Below, piece by piece: positions 1 to 6,475 of a DNA stretch of 64,000 nucleotides. Source of the DNA: Giesbergeria sp. GTDB taxonomy: Bacteria > Pseudomonadota > Gammaproteobacteria > Burkholderiales > Burkholderiaceae_C. The notes under the pieces were generated by a model that was not told the origin of the DNA, ran no database searches, and saw only the letters and a program-made list of their open reading frames with translations. Within the stretch, counting starts at the first letter, position 1. Each line of letters begins with the position of its first letter. The position numbers and the translations under genes were made by a program. The stretch is from positions 19,592 through 83,591 of the forward strand of contig JAKLLE010000011.1 in the NCBI GenBank assembly GCA_023150295.1, in the 5' to 3' direction.

Positions 1-569
1 CCCATGGCTTCGTCGAGTGGTGAGAGGTCGGCGCGGTGCAGGTTCTCGACCAGTTGCATGGTGAGCGCGCGGGGTGCGTCGGCGTCTTTGATGAGCACGG
101 GGATGGTGCGCAGCCCGGCGATGCGCGCTGCGCGCCAGCGGCGCTCGCCCGCAATGATTTCGTGCGTGGCGTGGCGGGTGTCGGCGCTTTCAAAGGTGTC
201 TTGCAGGCGCTCGGGCGGGAGCTTGCGCACCAGGATGGGCTGCAGGACGCCGTGCAGCTTGATGGTGGCTGCAAGCTCTTGCAGGGCTTCGTCGTTGGCC
301 ACGGGGCGGTTGGTGCGGCTGGGGGCCAGGGCGTCGAGCGGCAGGGTGTTGCCCTCGGTGGGCTCGGTGGTGGTGCCGTGCACTTCGAAGGCGTCCATGG
401 GCAGGTTGACGATGTCGTCGCCCACGAGCACCTGATACTGTTTGCCGCCTGGCGTGCGGCCTTGCACGGTGCCTTGCTGCCCGGCCTTGGGGTGCGGCTG
501 GCCTTTGAGGGTGGTGGCGTCTGGCAGCACGCGCACGGTGCGGCCGATGAGGGGGTCTTTGGTGGCCAT
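1..569 (-). CDS. ParB/Spo0J-family nuclease-domain protein (3' end outside window)
   Basis: The leftward frame beginning MATKDPLIGRTVRVLPDA is open to the window edge (189 codons visible). Residues 20-60 are a small beta-rich stretch. After a linker, residues about 90-189 show the ParB N-terminal signature: SRTNRPV near the start, an LQPILVRKL strand, the GERRWRAA box (here preceded by HEIIA) and VENLHRADLSPLDEA. It is the last visible gene of the left early operon, starting one base after the stop of the HD gene. Phage ParB-like proteins may act in partition, as nucleases or as regulators; as an integrated element this one more likely has a regulatory or DNA-modification role (inference). 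Not in the ORF list because it is truncated. Confidence 0.85.
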   Translation of the reverse strand, partial: MATKDPLIGRTVRVLPDATTLKGQPHPKAGQQGTVQGRTPGGKQYQVLVGDDIVNLPMDAFEVHGTTTEPTEGNTLPLDALAPSRTNRPVANDEALQELAATIKLHGVLQPILVRKLPPERLQDTFESADTRHATHEIIAGERRWRAARIAGLRTIPVLIKDADAPRALTMQLVENLHRADLSPLDEAM

Positions 570-570
570 G

Positions 571-1188
571 TCAGTGCTCCGTGTTTTTGCTGGCGACCAG
601 CGCGCTGAGCTGGTGGTAGCGCACAAGCCACTGGTCTCGCCATTCAGTCCAGTGGGTCTGTTCGCGCTTGCGGGTGTCCAGGTCGATCCAGTCAGCGCAC
701 GGCACTACGCTGCCGGGGGTGTCGAGGATGGGCCAGGGCTTGTTGCGGCCTGGGGCGTAGTTGAGGAGGTCGCGCCGCTCGGTGGCCAGGACCATGAGGT
801 CGATGTGGCGGATGGTGGCGCGGTGGGCTGCAAAGGTGCTGTACAGGCCCAGCCAGCGGCGCAGATGGTTGGCAATGGGGTGCTCGAATTCTTCCCACGC
901 ATGGCCCAGCGCCCACTTCACGGGGCTGGTGACGTCGCCGGTGTAGGCCTCGTGGGCGTCGTGTACCAGGCAGGCCAGGGCGACCAGGGGCGAGAGGTTG
1001 AGGTGCTCGGCAATGTCGGCGCACAGGAGCTGGTGCTCATTGATGCTCATGGGGCGCCGGGCGTGGCCGTTGTAGCGGTTGATCTGCGCGCCCGCGTGGG
1101 CTATGTCGTCGAGGTGGTATTCGGCCTGCAGCAGCATGCAGCGGCTCAGGCCGTGGTCGGTGCCGCTGGCGGTGGTCATCCAGGTCAT
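571..1188 (-). CDS. HD-domain phosphohydrolase (YfbR-like)
   Basis: 205 residues. The HD signature is VHDAHEAYTGDV at about residues 75-86. An upstream metal-ligand His lies in SINEHQLLCADI, and a C-terminal Asp in RHIDLMVLATERRDLL completes the usual metal-binding set. This matches the YfbR/5'-deoxynucleotidase-like group, which dephosphorylates deoxynucleoside monophosphates; phage members probably reshape nucleotide pools (family knowledge, substrate not proven). The start ATG overlaps the preceding stop as ATGA, showing translational coupling in the left early operon. A second ATG lies four codons in and could be the true start. Confidence 0.8.
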   Translation of the reverse strand: MTWMTTASGTDHGLSRCMLLQAEYHLDDIAHAGAQINRYNGHARRPMSINEHQLLCADIAEHLNLSPLVALACLVHDAHEAYTGDVTSPVKWALGHAWEEFEHPIANHLRRWLGLYSTFAAHRATIRHIDLMVLATERRDLLNYAPGRNKPWPILDTPGSVVPCADWIDLDTRKREQTHWTEWRDQWLVRYHQLSALVASKNTEH

Positions 1189-1490
1189 GCGGCGCTCCCG
1201 GAGGGGATGCCCAGCACGGCGCGGGCGCGGTTGCGCACCTCGGGGGCGGTGCTCCAGCCGTACATTTCGGGGCTTGTGAGGTCAAGCGCCAGGGCCAGGG
1301 CGGGCACATGCTCGGCGCCGTGCAGCACTTCGTGGCGCTGGTGGCGGCAGTGGGTGATGAGGTCAAGCCCCAGGGCCTGGGCGGGCGAGAGCGGGGCGCC
1401 CATGGCGGGCTGGGGCAGGTCTGTGCACACGCGCACGTTGCCGTGGGCGTCTTGCATCAGGGTGATGGTGACGGTTTTGGCGGGGGTCAT
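1185..1490 (-). CDS. Hypothetical phage early protein (101 aa)
   Basis: The product begins MTPAKTVTITLMQDAHGNVR and has an N-terminal beta hairpin-like stretch, then an Ala/Leu-rich helical part ending GIPSGSAA. It has one Cys near residue 22 and a HCRHQRHEVLHG segment with several His but no recognisable zinc pattern. It overlaps its neighbours by 4 bases on both sides (ATGA), so it is translated as part of the left early operon. I recognise no family. Calling it real rests on the tight overlaps, a sensible amino-acid mix and the operon position. Confidence 0.7.
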   Translation of the reverse strand: MTPAKTVTITLMQDAHGNVRVCTDLPQPAMGAPLSPAQALGLDLITHCRHQRHEVLHGAEHVPALALALDLTSPEMYGWSTAPEVRNRARAVLGIPSGSAA

Positions 1491-1792
1491 TGCTGGTCGC
1501 TCCGGGTGATGGATGGGATGTGGATGAGGGCCGCTTCGCAGTCGAGGCGGCGGGGCTTGAGGCGGGGGTTGGTCACCTCAAGCTCGGCGTGCTGGCCGCG
1601 CAGGTTGCGCGCCAGGGAGCTGGCGGCGTAGTGGCTGCTGGCGCTGGCGTCGGGGTAGGAGTGCAGGGCGCGCACTTCCTGGCCGCTGGCGTCTTTGAGG
1701 TGCAGCACCAACAGGGGCGCGCCTGCGGTGGTGGTGCGGCATTCGCACGCGGTGACTTGCCCGCGTATGCGTAGCTGGAGGGCGGCTGTCAT
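1487..1792 (-). CDS. Hypothetical single-strand-binding/OB-like phage protein (101 aa)
   Basis: The frame is open further upstream, but the start is placed at the ATG at 1792 (MTAALQLRIRGQVTACECR) because it overlaps the upstream stop by 4 bases, like every other gene of this operon; the upstream extension is proline/arginine-rich antisense-like sequence. The 101 residues alternate hydrophobic beta strands (LLVLHLKD, AELEVTNPRL), suggesting a small beta barrel of OB type, perhaps nucleic-acid binding. That is inference from strand pattern alone. No catalytic motif is visible. Confidence 0.65.
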   Translation of the reverse strand: MTAALQLRIRGQVTACECRTTTAGAPLLVLHLKDASGQEVRALHSYPDASASSHYAASSLARNLRGQHAELEVTNPRLKPRRLDCEAALIHIPSITRSDQQ

Positions 1793-2028
1793 GGTGCGCG
1801 GCGCTGTCGCAGGTGTTTGCACAGGTCGGCATGGGCCGCTGCCATGGCAAAGCGGTGGCTGCCGCCAAACTGCCACCAGTTGCGCAGGTAGTAGGCGGCG
1901 TAGCGCAGGGCCAGCAATGCCAGGGCGGCGAACAGCAGGGTGTACGTCAGGGCCTGCCCGGCCTTGCGTGCCAACGTGCGGGCGCGGCTGCGGCGGTAGG
2001 GGCCGTAGAGCTGGATGGGGGCGGTCAT
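1789..2028 (-). CDS. Small single-pass membrane protein (79 aa)
   Basis: The product starts MTAPIQLYGPYRRSRARTLA and has one strong membrane segment at about residues 28-47 (TYTLLFAALALLALRYAAYY) preceded by many Arg. A cytoplasmic N-terminus is therefore likely by the positive-inside rule. The C-terminal tail is short and basic. A longer reading from 2421 exists but its extension is shadow sequence; the start at 2028 is chosen for its 4-base overlap with the gene before it. Role unknown; small membrane proteins in left early operons often act in host takeover or exclusion (inference). Confidence 0.7.
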   Translation of the reverse strand: MTAPIQLYGPYRRSRARTLARKAGQALTYTLLFAALALLALRYAAYYLRNWWQFGGSHRFAMAAAHADLCKHLRQRRAP

Positions 2029-2186
2029 GCTGCACCGCCCGTCTGCCACAGGGGCTTGGCTGTGATGGTCTGGGCGCCGTGCAGCAGCATGGCGTCGGCG
2101 ATGGCCTGGCAGGGGCCGGTGGCCAGGGCGATGTATTCCAGCCCGGCCACGGTGATGCGGTAGGGGTGCAGGGTGGGGGTGGTCAT
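2025..2186 (-). CDS. Small phage protein, 53 aa
   Basis: This gene falls below common length cut-offs. It starts MTTPTLHPYRITVAGLEY and ends at a TGA overlapping the next gene's ATG; its own ATG overlaps the upstream stop at 2183-2186. It is a compact mixed alpha/beta peptide with an ALATGPCQAIADAMLL helix. The perfect 4-base overlaps on both ends are the main evidence that it is translated. Unknown function. Similar 50-60 residue proteins with a YRITVxG opening are frequent in betaproteobacterial prophages (recollection, unverified). Confidence 0.65.
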   Translation of the reverse strand: MTTPTLHPYRITVAGLEYIALATGPCQAIADAMLLHGAQTITAKPLWQTGGAA

Positions 2187-2638
2187 GCGGCAATTCCCAT
2201 TTCTGCAAGGTGGCGCGCTGCGGCGCGGTCGATGGTTTGATGCACGGCGGCGCGGGCTTCGCGCTCAAGGCGGGGCAGAAAGTCGGCGCGGTGCTGCTCC
2301 AAGAGATCCAGCCCGGCCCGCACGTCTGGATGTATGGCCAGCACGTCCTGCGCAGGATCGAGAAACAGGTTCTTCTCGTAGCAGATGACACCGCACATGC
2401 CAAAGATGACGCGGTTGGCAAAGCCCGGTGCGGTGTTCAGCAGGCGCGCAAGACTGTTGTATAGGGCCTGCAGGTGGCCTGCGTCGTCGCAGTCGAAATC
2501 GTCTTCGAGGTCATCGAGCGACTGCGGGCCGTAGCCGGTGAGCCATGGGCCACCGAATCGCCCGTCGATGGTGTTCAGGATGCCCAGCAGATCCATGCCG
2601 GCATCCAGATCGCGGCGGGAGGGTTTGGCCATCTTCAT
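2183..2638 (-). CDS. Hypothetical phage protein (151 aa), acidic/helical
   Basis: The product begins MKMAKPSRRDLDAGMDLL. It has an acidic patch (LDDLEDDFDCDD, about residues 41-52) followed by long helices through LARLLNTAPGFANRVIFGMC to the C-terminus. Internal Met residues at 3 and 15 give alternative starts; the start at 2638 overlaps the preceding stop. It is the largest protein between the promoter at 3,630 and the HD gene. No enzyme motif is seen. The composition and the operon overlaps make it a confident gene of unknown role. Confidence 0.75.
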   Translation of the reverse strand: MKMAKPSRRDLDAGMDLLGILNTIDGRFGGPWLTGYGPQSLDDLEDDFDCDDAGHLQALYNSLARLLNTAPGFANRVIFGMCGVICYEKNLFLDPAQDVLAIHPDVRAGLDLLEQHRADFLPRLEREARAAVHQTIDRAAARHLAEMGIAA

Positions 2639-2874
2639 GCTGCACCGCCTTGCACGGCGCGCCAGCCGTCAAACGTCATGCGGCCTTGCTGGGGGGTGAT
2701 GGTGACCTGGGGCGCGGTGTCTGTGGTCTGGCCAGGCAGGGCTGCAAAGTCTTTGGCGCAGCGGTTGGCCTGGCGTTTGGTGGGCCAGCGGAAGGCGGCG
2801 CGCTTTCCGGTGGTTGGAAAAAGCACCTCGACCAGGTAGCTGGTCTTGGTGGCTGCTGGTGTGGTGGTCTGCAT
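2635..2874 (-). CDS. Hypothetical phage protein (79 aa) sharing its start region with the gene at 3594
   Basis: The product starts MQTTTPAATKTSYLVEVLF. The body reads as a small beta-alpha domain (VEVLFPTTGKRAAFRWPTK, then a helix QANRCAKDFAALP and strands TITPQQGRMTF). The first codons, the ribosome site (GGAGGAACG before ATG) and the upstream bases are duplicated at 3571-3621, where they serve another gene. Only the first eight residues are alike, so the duplication carried a translation start rather than a protein domain. Function unknown. Confidence 0.75.
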   Translation of the reverse strand: MQTTTPAATKTSYLVEVLFPTTGKRAAFRWPTKRQANRCAKDFAALPGQTTDTAPQVTITPQQGRMTFDGWRAVQGGAA

Positions 2875-2901
2875 CGTTCCTCCAGTGCGCCGGGGTGGCG
2901 T
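2851..2901. repeat. Direct repeat copy A (gene-start module)
   Basis: Fifty-one bases nearly identical to 3571-3621 (one mismatch, at 2886 versus 3606), exactly 720 bp apart. On the leftward strand the repeat contains a promoter-proximal stretch, a GGAGGAACG ribosome site and the first nine codons of a gene. Confidence 0.95.
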
Positions 2902-2927
2902 CAGAATGGCTTTGAAAGGAGTGGGCT

Positions 2928-3380
2928 ATGGAAAGAAAAAACGTCACGCTCGACGACCTGGAGCGGCGGCACACGGCAAACCACCTGGAGCCGTATTGGG
3001 GCTGGAACCGGCTGGTGCTGTCGCTGTCGACTGGTGCGCTGACGGTGCTGGTGAGCCTGCAAGGCCACTACGTGCCCAAGCAGCCGACGTGCCCGCAATT
3101 GCTGGTGGGGGCGTGGGCACTGCTGGTGGTGTCGATTGCGGCTGGCCTGTGGGCGCTGCGCTGGAGCTACGTTGGTCCGCTGATTGCTGCGCGCAACCTG
3201 CGGCGTCTTCGCAGGCGGGCGGGTGATGCGGGCGCGGTTGTGATTCTTGAGCGCGGTGGGGGTGGTGCAACCCCGCCAGCCAGCCACCGATGGTCTGTGC
3301 GGCTGATGTCAGCCAGCTTTTTGTGCGCGCTGCTACTGCTGTGCGCGTTTGCTGGGTTGAACGTTCTGGCTTTGCGGTAA
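2928..3380 (+). CDS. Three-helix membrane protein on opposite strand (possible moron)
   Basis: 150 residues starting MERKNVTLDDLERRHTANHL. Membrane segments are predicted at about residues 27-45, 60-82 and 126-146, with an Arg-rich loop (AARNLRRLRRRAGDAG) between the second and third. A clear AAAGGAG ribosome site lies 7 bases before the ATG. It is the only rightward gene inside the leftward early operon and sits between the two copies of a 51-bp direct repeat. It would be transcribed against the main early promoter, so it may have its own promoter and be expressed in the lysogen, which suggests an exclusion or conversion role (inference). Confidence 0.7.
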   Translation: MERKNVTLDDLERRHTANHLEPYWGWNRLVLSLSTGALTVLVSLQGHYVPKQPTCPQLLVGAWALLVVSIAAGLWALRWSYVGPLIAARNLRRLRRRAGDAGAVVILERGGGGATPPASHRWSVRLMSASFLCALLLLCAFAGLNVLALR

Positions 3381-3594
3381 AGCCCAAGCCATCGGGGCCG
3401 CACACGTCGCGGTTGCACCGCTGGCGCATGTGATGGCAGGAAAAGAAAAGCGTGCTGCCGGTGACCGGATCGGCCTCGTGAGGCGCGGCAAGACAGAGGT
3501 GCTCGCCATAGATTTCTGCATGGTGAGCGCAATCCACGCAAAGCGGTGCGCGGGTTTGCGTGGACTCGCTGGCTGCTGGTGTGGTGGTCTGCAT
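2944..3594 (-). CDS. Cys-rich small phage protein; true 3' end uncertain
   Basis: The start (ATG at 3594 after GGAGGAACG) is solid: it is the first gene behind the left promoter. Residues 1-75 look real and carry paired Cys/His: CVDCAHH, then CLAAPHE, FSCHHMRQRC and CGPDG, resembling a zinc-ribbon family of short phage proteins whose members end soon after the CGPxG motif. The frame stays open for 216 codons, but everything after about residue 72 lies antisense to the membrane gene at 2928-3380 and is Pro/Ala/Ser-rich. The long tail is therefore either a spurious read-through or a genuine antisense overlap. A lost stop codon is possible. Confidence 0.5.
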   Translation of the reverse strand: MQTTTPAASESTQTRAPLCVDCAHHAEIYGEHLCLAAPHEADPVTGSTLFFSCHHMRQRCNRDVCGPDGLGFTAKPERSTQQTRTAVAARTKSWLTSAAQTIGGWLAGLHHPHRAQESQPRPHHPPACEDAAGCAQQSADQRSSSAAPTGQPQSTPPAVPTPPPAIAGTSAAWARSGLAGSPAPSAHQSTATAPAGSSPNTAPGGLPCAAAPGRRA

Positions 3595-3621
3595 CGTTCC
3601 TCCAGGGCGCCGGGGTGGCGT
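3571..3621. repeat. Direct repeat copy B (gene-start module)
   Basis: Partner of 2851-2901. It includes the leftward ribosome site and first codons of the Cys-rich gene. The two copies bracket the rightward membrane gene. Confidence 0.95.
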
Positions 3622-3629
3622 GTGGAGGA

Positions 3630-3671
3630 ATAATCACACAAGTGATTGATGGTGTCAACACTAAAGTGATA
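3630..3671 (-). promoter_or_regulatory. Left early promoter with two repressor-operator dyads
   Basis: On the leftward strand a consensus -35 TTGACA (3653-3658) is followed after 17 bases by -10 GATTAT (3630-3635). Two 16-base dyads overlap it: 3632-3647 (arms AATCAC/GTGATT around ACAA) and 3656-3671 (arms CAACAC/GTGATA around TAAA). The same two sequences, one almost exactly, recur over the Cro promoter at 5786-5825, so a single repressor should control both, as lambda CI controls PL and PR. Transcription would begin near 3623, about 30 bases before the first ATG at 3594. Confidence 0.88.
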
Positions 3672-3752
3672 ATTCGGAGTAAGTTTTTTTATGGCATCGA
3701 GAAGGCGCAAAAAAACCGCCTCGCGGGCGGTTTGGTATGGGGTTGTTTGTTG

Positions 3753-4169
3753 TCAGTCGTCAGACCCGTCGTCTGCCTGGCGTCTGTCACGGTATGCCTG
3801 GTAGCCCATTCCGCCAGCAAAGGCGGCCACCACCTTGATGATGTCCATGACAAGCGCCGTTTGGCCGGCGTGAATGGCATAGCCAGCAAAACCCAGAAGC
3901 ATCACGACGATGATGCTGGAAAACCGCTGAGACCCCTTGAGGCGCCTGGACACTTCTTCGCGCGAATGCTTTCTGTCGCGCTCCTGCGCTTCTATGGACT
4001 TGTCGGCGATCTTTTGGTTGTGATCCAGCTCACGCAGGGCAATGTCTGCCTGCTTCAATTCAAGCGCAAGCCGCTGCTCCTGAACGGTAAGGTAGCGGTT
4101 AAGGGTTTCTTCGGATGGCGGCTGGGCGGCTACAGCGCGGCCGTTGCTGCCGGGTGGCTTTGCGCTCAT
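3753..4169 (-). CDS. Membrane protein with coiled coil (DUF2335-like)
   Basis: 138 residues. A charged, Gln/Glu-rich helical N-terminal half (LTVQEQRLALELKQADIALR, then IEAQERDRKHSREEVSRRLK) is followed by two hydrophobic segments at about 83-101 and 105-125, separated by IHAGQTA, and a short charged tail. This coiled-coil-then-two-helix layout resembles the DUF2335 group of small phage and bacterial membrane proteins, whose function is unknown. The ATG overlaps the stop of the 67-residue gene upstream (4166-4169). It lies in the repressor-side leftward unit and so could be expressed from the prophage. Confidence 0.7.
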   Translation of the reverse strand: MSAKPPGSNGRAVAAQPPSEETLNRYLTVQEQRLALELKQADIALRELDHNQKIADKSIEAQERDRKHSREEVSRRLKGSQRFSSIIVVMLLGFAGYAIHAGQTALVMDIIKVVAAFAGGMGYQAYRDRRQADDGSDD

Positions 4170-4369
4170 GCAGGCACAGCGTTTCGCAAAATGGGGGTGG
4201 TGTATTCGACCTCAAACCGCCCAAATCCGCGCTCGCCAAGGCGTGGCGCCTCGAAGCGAGAGCGCGCAATGGCGTGTGGCCGCTCGTTGACGATGCGGGC
4301 AAACTCGGCAGCAGACACCGTTTCACGCCTGACGGGTGTCATGTCGATGATGTGGGGCGTCTTCTTCAT
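4166..4369 (-). CDS. Small basic phage protein (67 aa)
   Basis: Starts MKKTPHIIDMTPVRRETVS, with a predicted helix AAEFARIVNERPHAIARSR followed by two beta strands (FGRFEVEYTTPIL). No Shine-Dalgarno sequence is visible, but a TACTAT -10-like hexamer ends only about 6 bases before the ATG, so the message could be leaderless; no good -35 accompanies it. Translation is coupled to the membrane gene downstream by a 4-base overlap. Unknown function; the helix and basic charge allow DNA binding (inference). Confidence 0.65.
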   Translation of the reverse strand: MKKTPHIIDMTPVRRETVSAAEFARIVNERPHAIARSRFEAPRLGERGFGRFEVEYTTPILRNAVPA

Positions 4370-4447
4370 CAGAAAATAGTACCACGTCTGGGCAAGGCGG
4401 TGCAGGAGTGGGCGTTACCTACTCGCCAGCGCAAAGCATGGCGCGCT

Positions 4448-5008
4448 TTACGGCGCGGGGCATGCAGTGCGCGCAGAGCGATAGCGCTCCATGCTCTTGG
4501 CGCCCCTTTCAAAGTGGGCGGCGGCCAGTATCTCGCCCAGCTTGTCGCGGTTTTGCATGAACACCAGGTAGGCCTCCACGGTTTCTTTCATCGCGTCGGC
4601 CAGATCGTCGCGGCCCGTGGCAAGGCAAGGCGGCGCCGCCAGTTGCGCTGCCTCTCGGTGTAGCGCCTGCATGGTGGCCACGGGCTGGGCCAGTGCAATG
4701 CGCCCCGTGCCGCCCGCCACGCGGCTCGCGTCATTGAAGCGCACCACCACATCGTCAAACTGCTTGAGGGCCTGGGCCAGCAGGTCGCTTTTTGCCTGCT
4801 CGGCCTTTTTGGCTTGCTCTTGCAGCGCTTCGCGCTCGCGCTGCGCGGCGGCGGCCCGCTCGGCCTCTTGCCGCTGCACCAGTTCTATGCGCTGCTGCTC
4901 GGCCTTGGCCGCAGCGCGGCTGCGCTCTTTGTAGACCACCAGCCCTGCCACGATCACCGTCACCACGGCAATGATGGCGAGGATGGACGCGCCTCGCTGG
5001 CGTTGCAT
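4448..5008 (-). CDS. N-terminally anchored protein with coiled coil
   Basis: The most likely start is the ATG at 5008 (MQRQRGASILAIIAVVTVIV); the frame is open to 5050 with alternative Met codons. One membrane helix at about 8-29 is followed by an uninterrupted Ala/Glu/Gln coiled coil (about 30-85) and a C-terminal domain with two Cys (PPCLATGRDDLADAM and SARTACPAP), which suggests an extracytoplasmic location. The gene lies downstream of the repressor on the same strand with a gap of about 90 bases. Function unknown; a lysogen-expressed envelope protein, perhaps superinfection-related, is an inference from position. Confidence 0.65.
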   Translation of the reverse strand: MQRQRGASILAIIAVVTVIVAGLVVYKERSRAAAKAEQQRIELVQRQEAERAAAAQREREALQEQAKKAEQAKSDLLAQALKQFDDVVVRFNDASRVAGGTGRIALAQPVATMQALHREAAQLAAPPCLATGRDDLADAMKETVEAYLVFMQNRDKLGEILAAAHFERGAKSMERYRSARTACPAP

Positions 5009-5101
5009 GGCGGGCATTGGGTAAGCAGGGCTGTGGTGCATGGCAAACAAAAGGTGGTCACAGAATGGCGACAGTCTAGCCGCCGCACACGTTTTGCGGC
5101 A

Positions 5102-5770
5102 TCAAATCAGGCCGCCCAGTGATGCGTCCACCACCACGCCGCACCATTCATCTCCGGGTTGCAGGGGTAGATACTTCATGTCTTTGGGCCAGTCGGGGTT
5201 GATGGCTTCAAGGTATTTTTGCCCGTCGATCAGCACGTAGCGTTTGAAAGTCGCTTCAAGCGTTGAGTTGCGGCGCACCACCACATAGTTGCCCGGCACA
5301 GGGTCGAGGTGTGGGTTAACGTGTAGCACCATGCCTTCGGCAAAGCTCGGTTTGCCGGTCGGGTTTTCCATGGACTTGCCTTCGACCCGCAGCATGTAGC
5401 CGCATTTGCCCAAATTCTTGGTGGATGGCAGCCATTCATCGGCCTGCCCAGGCTGAAAGTGGTCGCACAACTCTGTCCATGCGCCAGCCTGCACTTTCGA
5501 GATAAGAGGGTAGGTGCCCTTGATGTCGGGGCCGGGTGATGTGTTGGTATGGGCGGCGACTGTTTCGTTGCAGCGCAAATAGTCTGGCGTGACGCCAAGC
5601 ACGCGCGCTATGTCCACAACGCTATCTCCATAGCCGCGCGTTTCGCGCTCGATGTTGCCAATTGTCCCCTGGCTTTTTAGGCCAGCAAGCGATGCAAGTG
5701 CCCCCTGGGAGAGTCCTTTGCTCTCCCGGATTCTCTTAAGGCGTTGGCCGATTGTTTCCATGCAAGGCAT
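5102..5770 (-). CDS. CI/LexA-type phage repressor (HTH + S24 peptidase)
   Basis: 222 residues from the ATG at 5770, chosen for GGAGGT 6 bases upstream; a longer reading would run into the operators. Residues 6-62 are an XRE helix-turn-helix (IGQRLKRIRESKGLSQGALA; recognition helix near SQGTIGNIE). After a linker, residues 88-222 form an S24 self-cleaving domain: scissile Ala95-Gly96 (VQAGAW), nucleophile Ser133 (GKSMENP) and general base Lys176 (ATFKRY). It should hold the prophage silent by binding the dyads at 3632-3671 and 5786-5825, and be inactivated by RecA after DNA damage. All catalytic residues are present, so SOS induction is expected. Confidence 0.93.
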   Translation of the reverse strand: MPCMETIGQRLKRIRESKGLSQGALASLAGLKSQGTIGNIERETRGYGDSVVDIARVLGVTPDYLRCNETVAAHTNTSPGPDIKGTYPLISKVQAGAWTELCDHFQPGQADEWLPSTKNLGKCGYMLRVEGKSMENPTGKPSFAEGMVLHVNPHLDPVPGNYVVVRRNSTLEATFKRYVLIDGQKYLEAINPDWPKDMKYLPLQPGDEWCGVVVDASLGGLI

Positions 5771-5785
5771 TTCATCACCTCCGTG

Positions 5786-5827
5786 AATCACTTTGGTGTT
5801 GACTTGTGGAATCACTTGAGTGATGAT
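5786..5827 (+). promoter_or_regulatory. Right early promoter with two operator dyads
   Basis: Operator dyads occupy 5786-5801 (AATCAC TTTG GTGTTG) and 5810-5825 (AATCAC TTGA GTGATG). A rightward promoter lies across them: -35 TTGACT at 5799-5804, 17 bases, -10 GATGAT at 5822-5827. Transcription would start at about 5834-5836, that is, at the ATG of the Cro-like gene. The dyads match those at 3632-3671 when read on the opposite strand. Confidence 0.88.
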
Positions 5828-5834
5828 CGGACGC

Positions 5835-6137
5835 ATGAATGCACTTCAAACAGCAATCGACATCCTTGGCGGGGTGGGAAAGCTGGCTGTCGCTATTGGC
5901 GTTGGTCAGCCGGTTGTGAGTAACTGGCGAGCGCGTGGCACTGTCCCTGACGCGGCCACATGCGTTGCCATTGAGCGAGCTACAAGCGGCGCCGTCACCC
6001 GCCGCGACCTGCGCCCCGACGACTGGCACCTGATCTGGCCCGAGCTTGCTGATTCCAATCCAAATCAACCCGCAGCGCCCGCCAATCAAGCGCTGGTAGC
6101 TATCAATTCCGAAGTATCTGGAGCCATCCATGCCTAA
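5835..6137 (+). CDS. Cro-like regulator (YdaS-type HTH), probably leaderless
   Basis: 100 residues starting MNALQTAIDILGGVGKLAVA. The helix-turn-helix (GGVGKLAVAIGVGQPVVSNW) and the following PDAATCVAIERATSGAVTRRDLRPDDW block are the hallmark of the YdaS/Cro-like family that opposes the CI repressor. An in-frame GTG at 5820 lies inside the -10 region and cannot be on the message, so the ATG at 5835 is used. With the -10 ending at 5827 the transcript should begin at this ATG without a ribosome site. The C-terminal tail (NQALVAINSEV) is encoded by a repeat that recurs behind other genes nearby. Confidence 0.85.
   Translation: MNALQTAIDILGGVGKLAVAIGVGQPVVSNWRARGTVPDAATCVAIERATSGAVTRRDLRPDDWHLIWPELADSNPNQPAAPANQALVAINSEVSGAIHA
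6080..6115 (+). repeat. Interspersed repeat translated as Cro C-terminal tail (copy 1)
   Basis: The bases around CCCGCCAATCAAGCGC and GCTATCAATTCCGAAG recur near 6558-6602, 7063-7100 and 7520-7555, and in looser form at 13265-13305 in the terminase gene. In each case the reading frame of the overlying gene runs through it (tails like QALVAINSE, QAQVAINTE, QAQVATNSE). Confidence 0.8.
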
Positions 6138-6369
6138 GCGCGTATCGCAGGCGGCTGTCTTTCGTGCGGGCCGTGGGCCGCTGTTTTCACAGTGTCCTGA
6201 TGGCGCGCTGGAAATCGTCCGCGCAAGCGGGTATCGCCTGGTGCTCAGCGCGGCTGAGGTGGCAGCTATCCGTACATTGCCGCCGCCGCCCGATCTCCAA
6301 TCCAAAACTGCGTGTGTACTTTCTTTGCATCCGCTTTCTTCCACTTGCGGGAGCGGTAGCAATGCATAG
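6130..6369 (+). CDS. Small phage protein (79 aa), overlaps Cro gene
   Basis: Begins MPKRVSQAAVFRAGRGPLFS, overlapping the Cro-like stop by 8 bases. Residues 1-52 read as a plausible mixed alpha/beta protein (DGALEIVRASGYRLVLSAAE). The remaining 27 residues overlap, tail to tail, the leftward gene 6266-6475 and are Ser/Cys-rich, so the original stop may have been lost or the overlap tolerated. No function recognised. Position directly after cro suggests early lytic expression. Confidence 0.5.
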   Translation: MPKRVSQAAVFRAGRGPLFSQCPDGALEIVRASGYRLVLSAAEVAAIRTLPPPPDLQSKTACVLSLHPLSSTCGSGSNA

Positions 6370-6475
6370 CAATGCCAGCGGCCTGTTTGTCTGTCAGCGC
6401 GAAGTAGCTGGCCACCCTGATGTGAATTTCGCCGATCTTGAACGTGGTCGGGTGAATGATGTTTGGCAGGTTCAT
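6266..6475 (-). CDS. Small phage protein (69 aa), leftward
   Basis: The start is set at 6475 (MNLPNIIHPTTFKIGEIHIR) although an in-frame ATG lies two codons upstream: the duplicated start module at 7427-7497 has ACG at that upstream position, so only the 6475-equivalent ATG is conserved, and the GAGAGG ribosome site fits it. The product is a basic alpha/beta protein with a KWKKADAKKVH segment. It is oriented against the Cro transcript. Function unknown. Confidence 0.65.
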   Translation of the reverse strand: MNLPNIIHPTTFKIGEIHIRVASYFALTDKQAAGIAMHCYRSRKWKKADAKKVHTQFWIGDRAAAAMYG

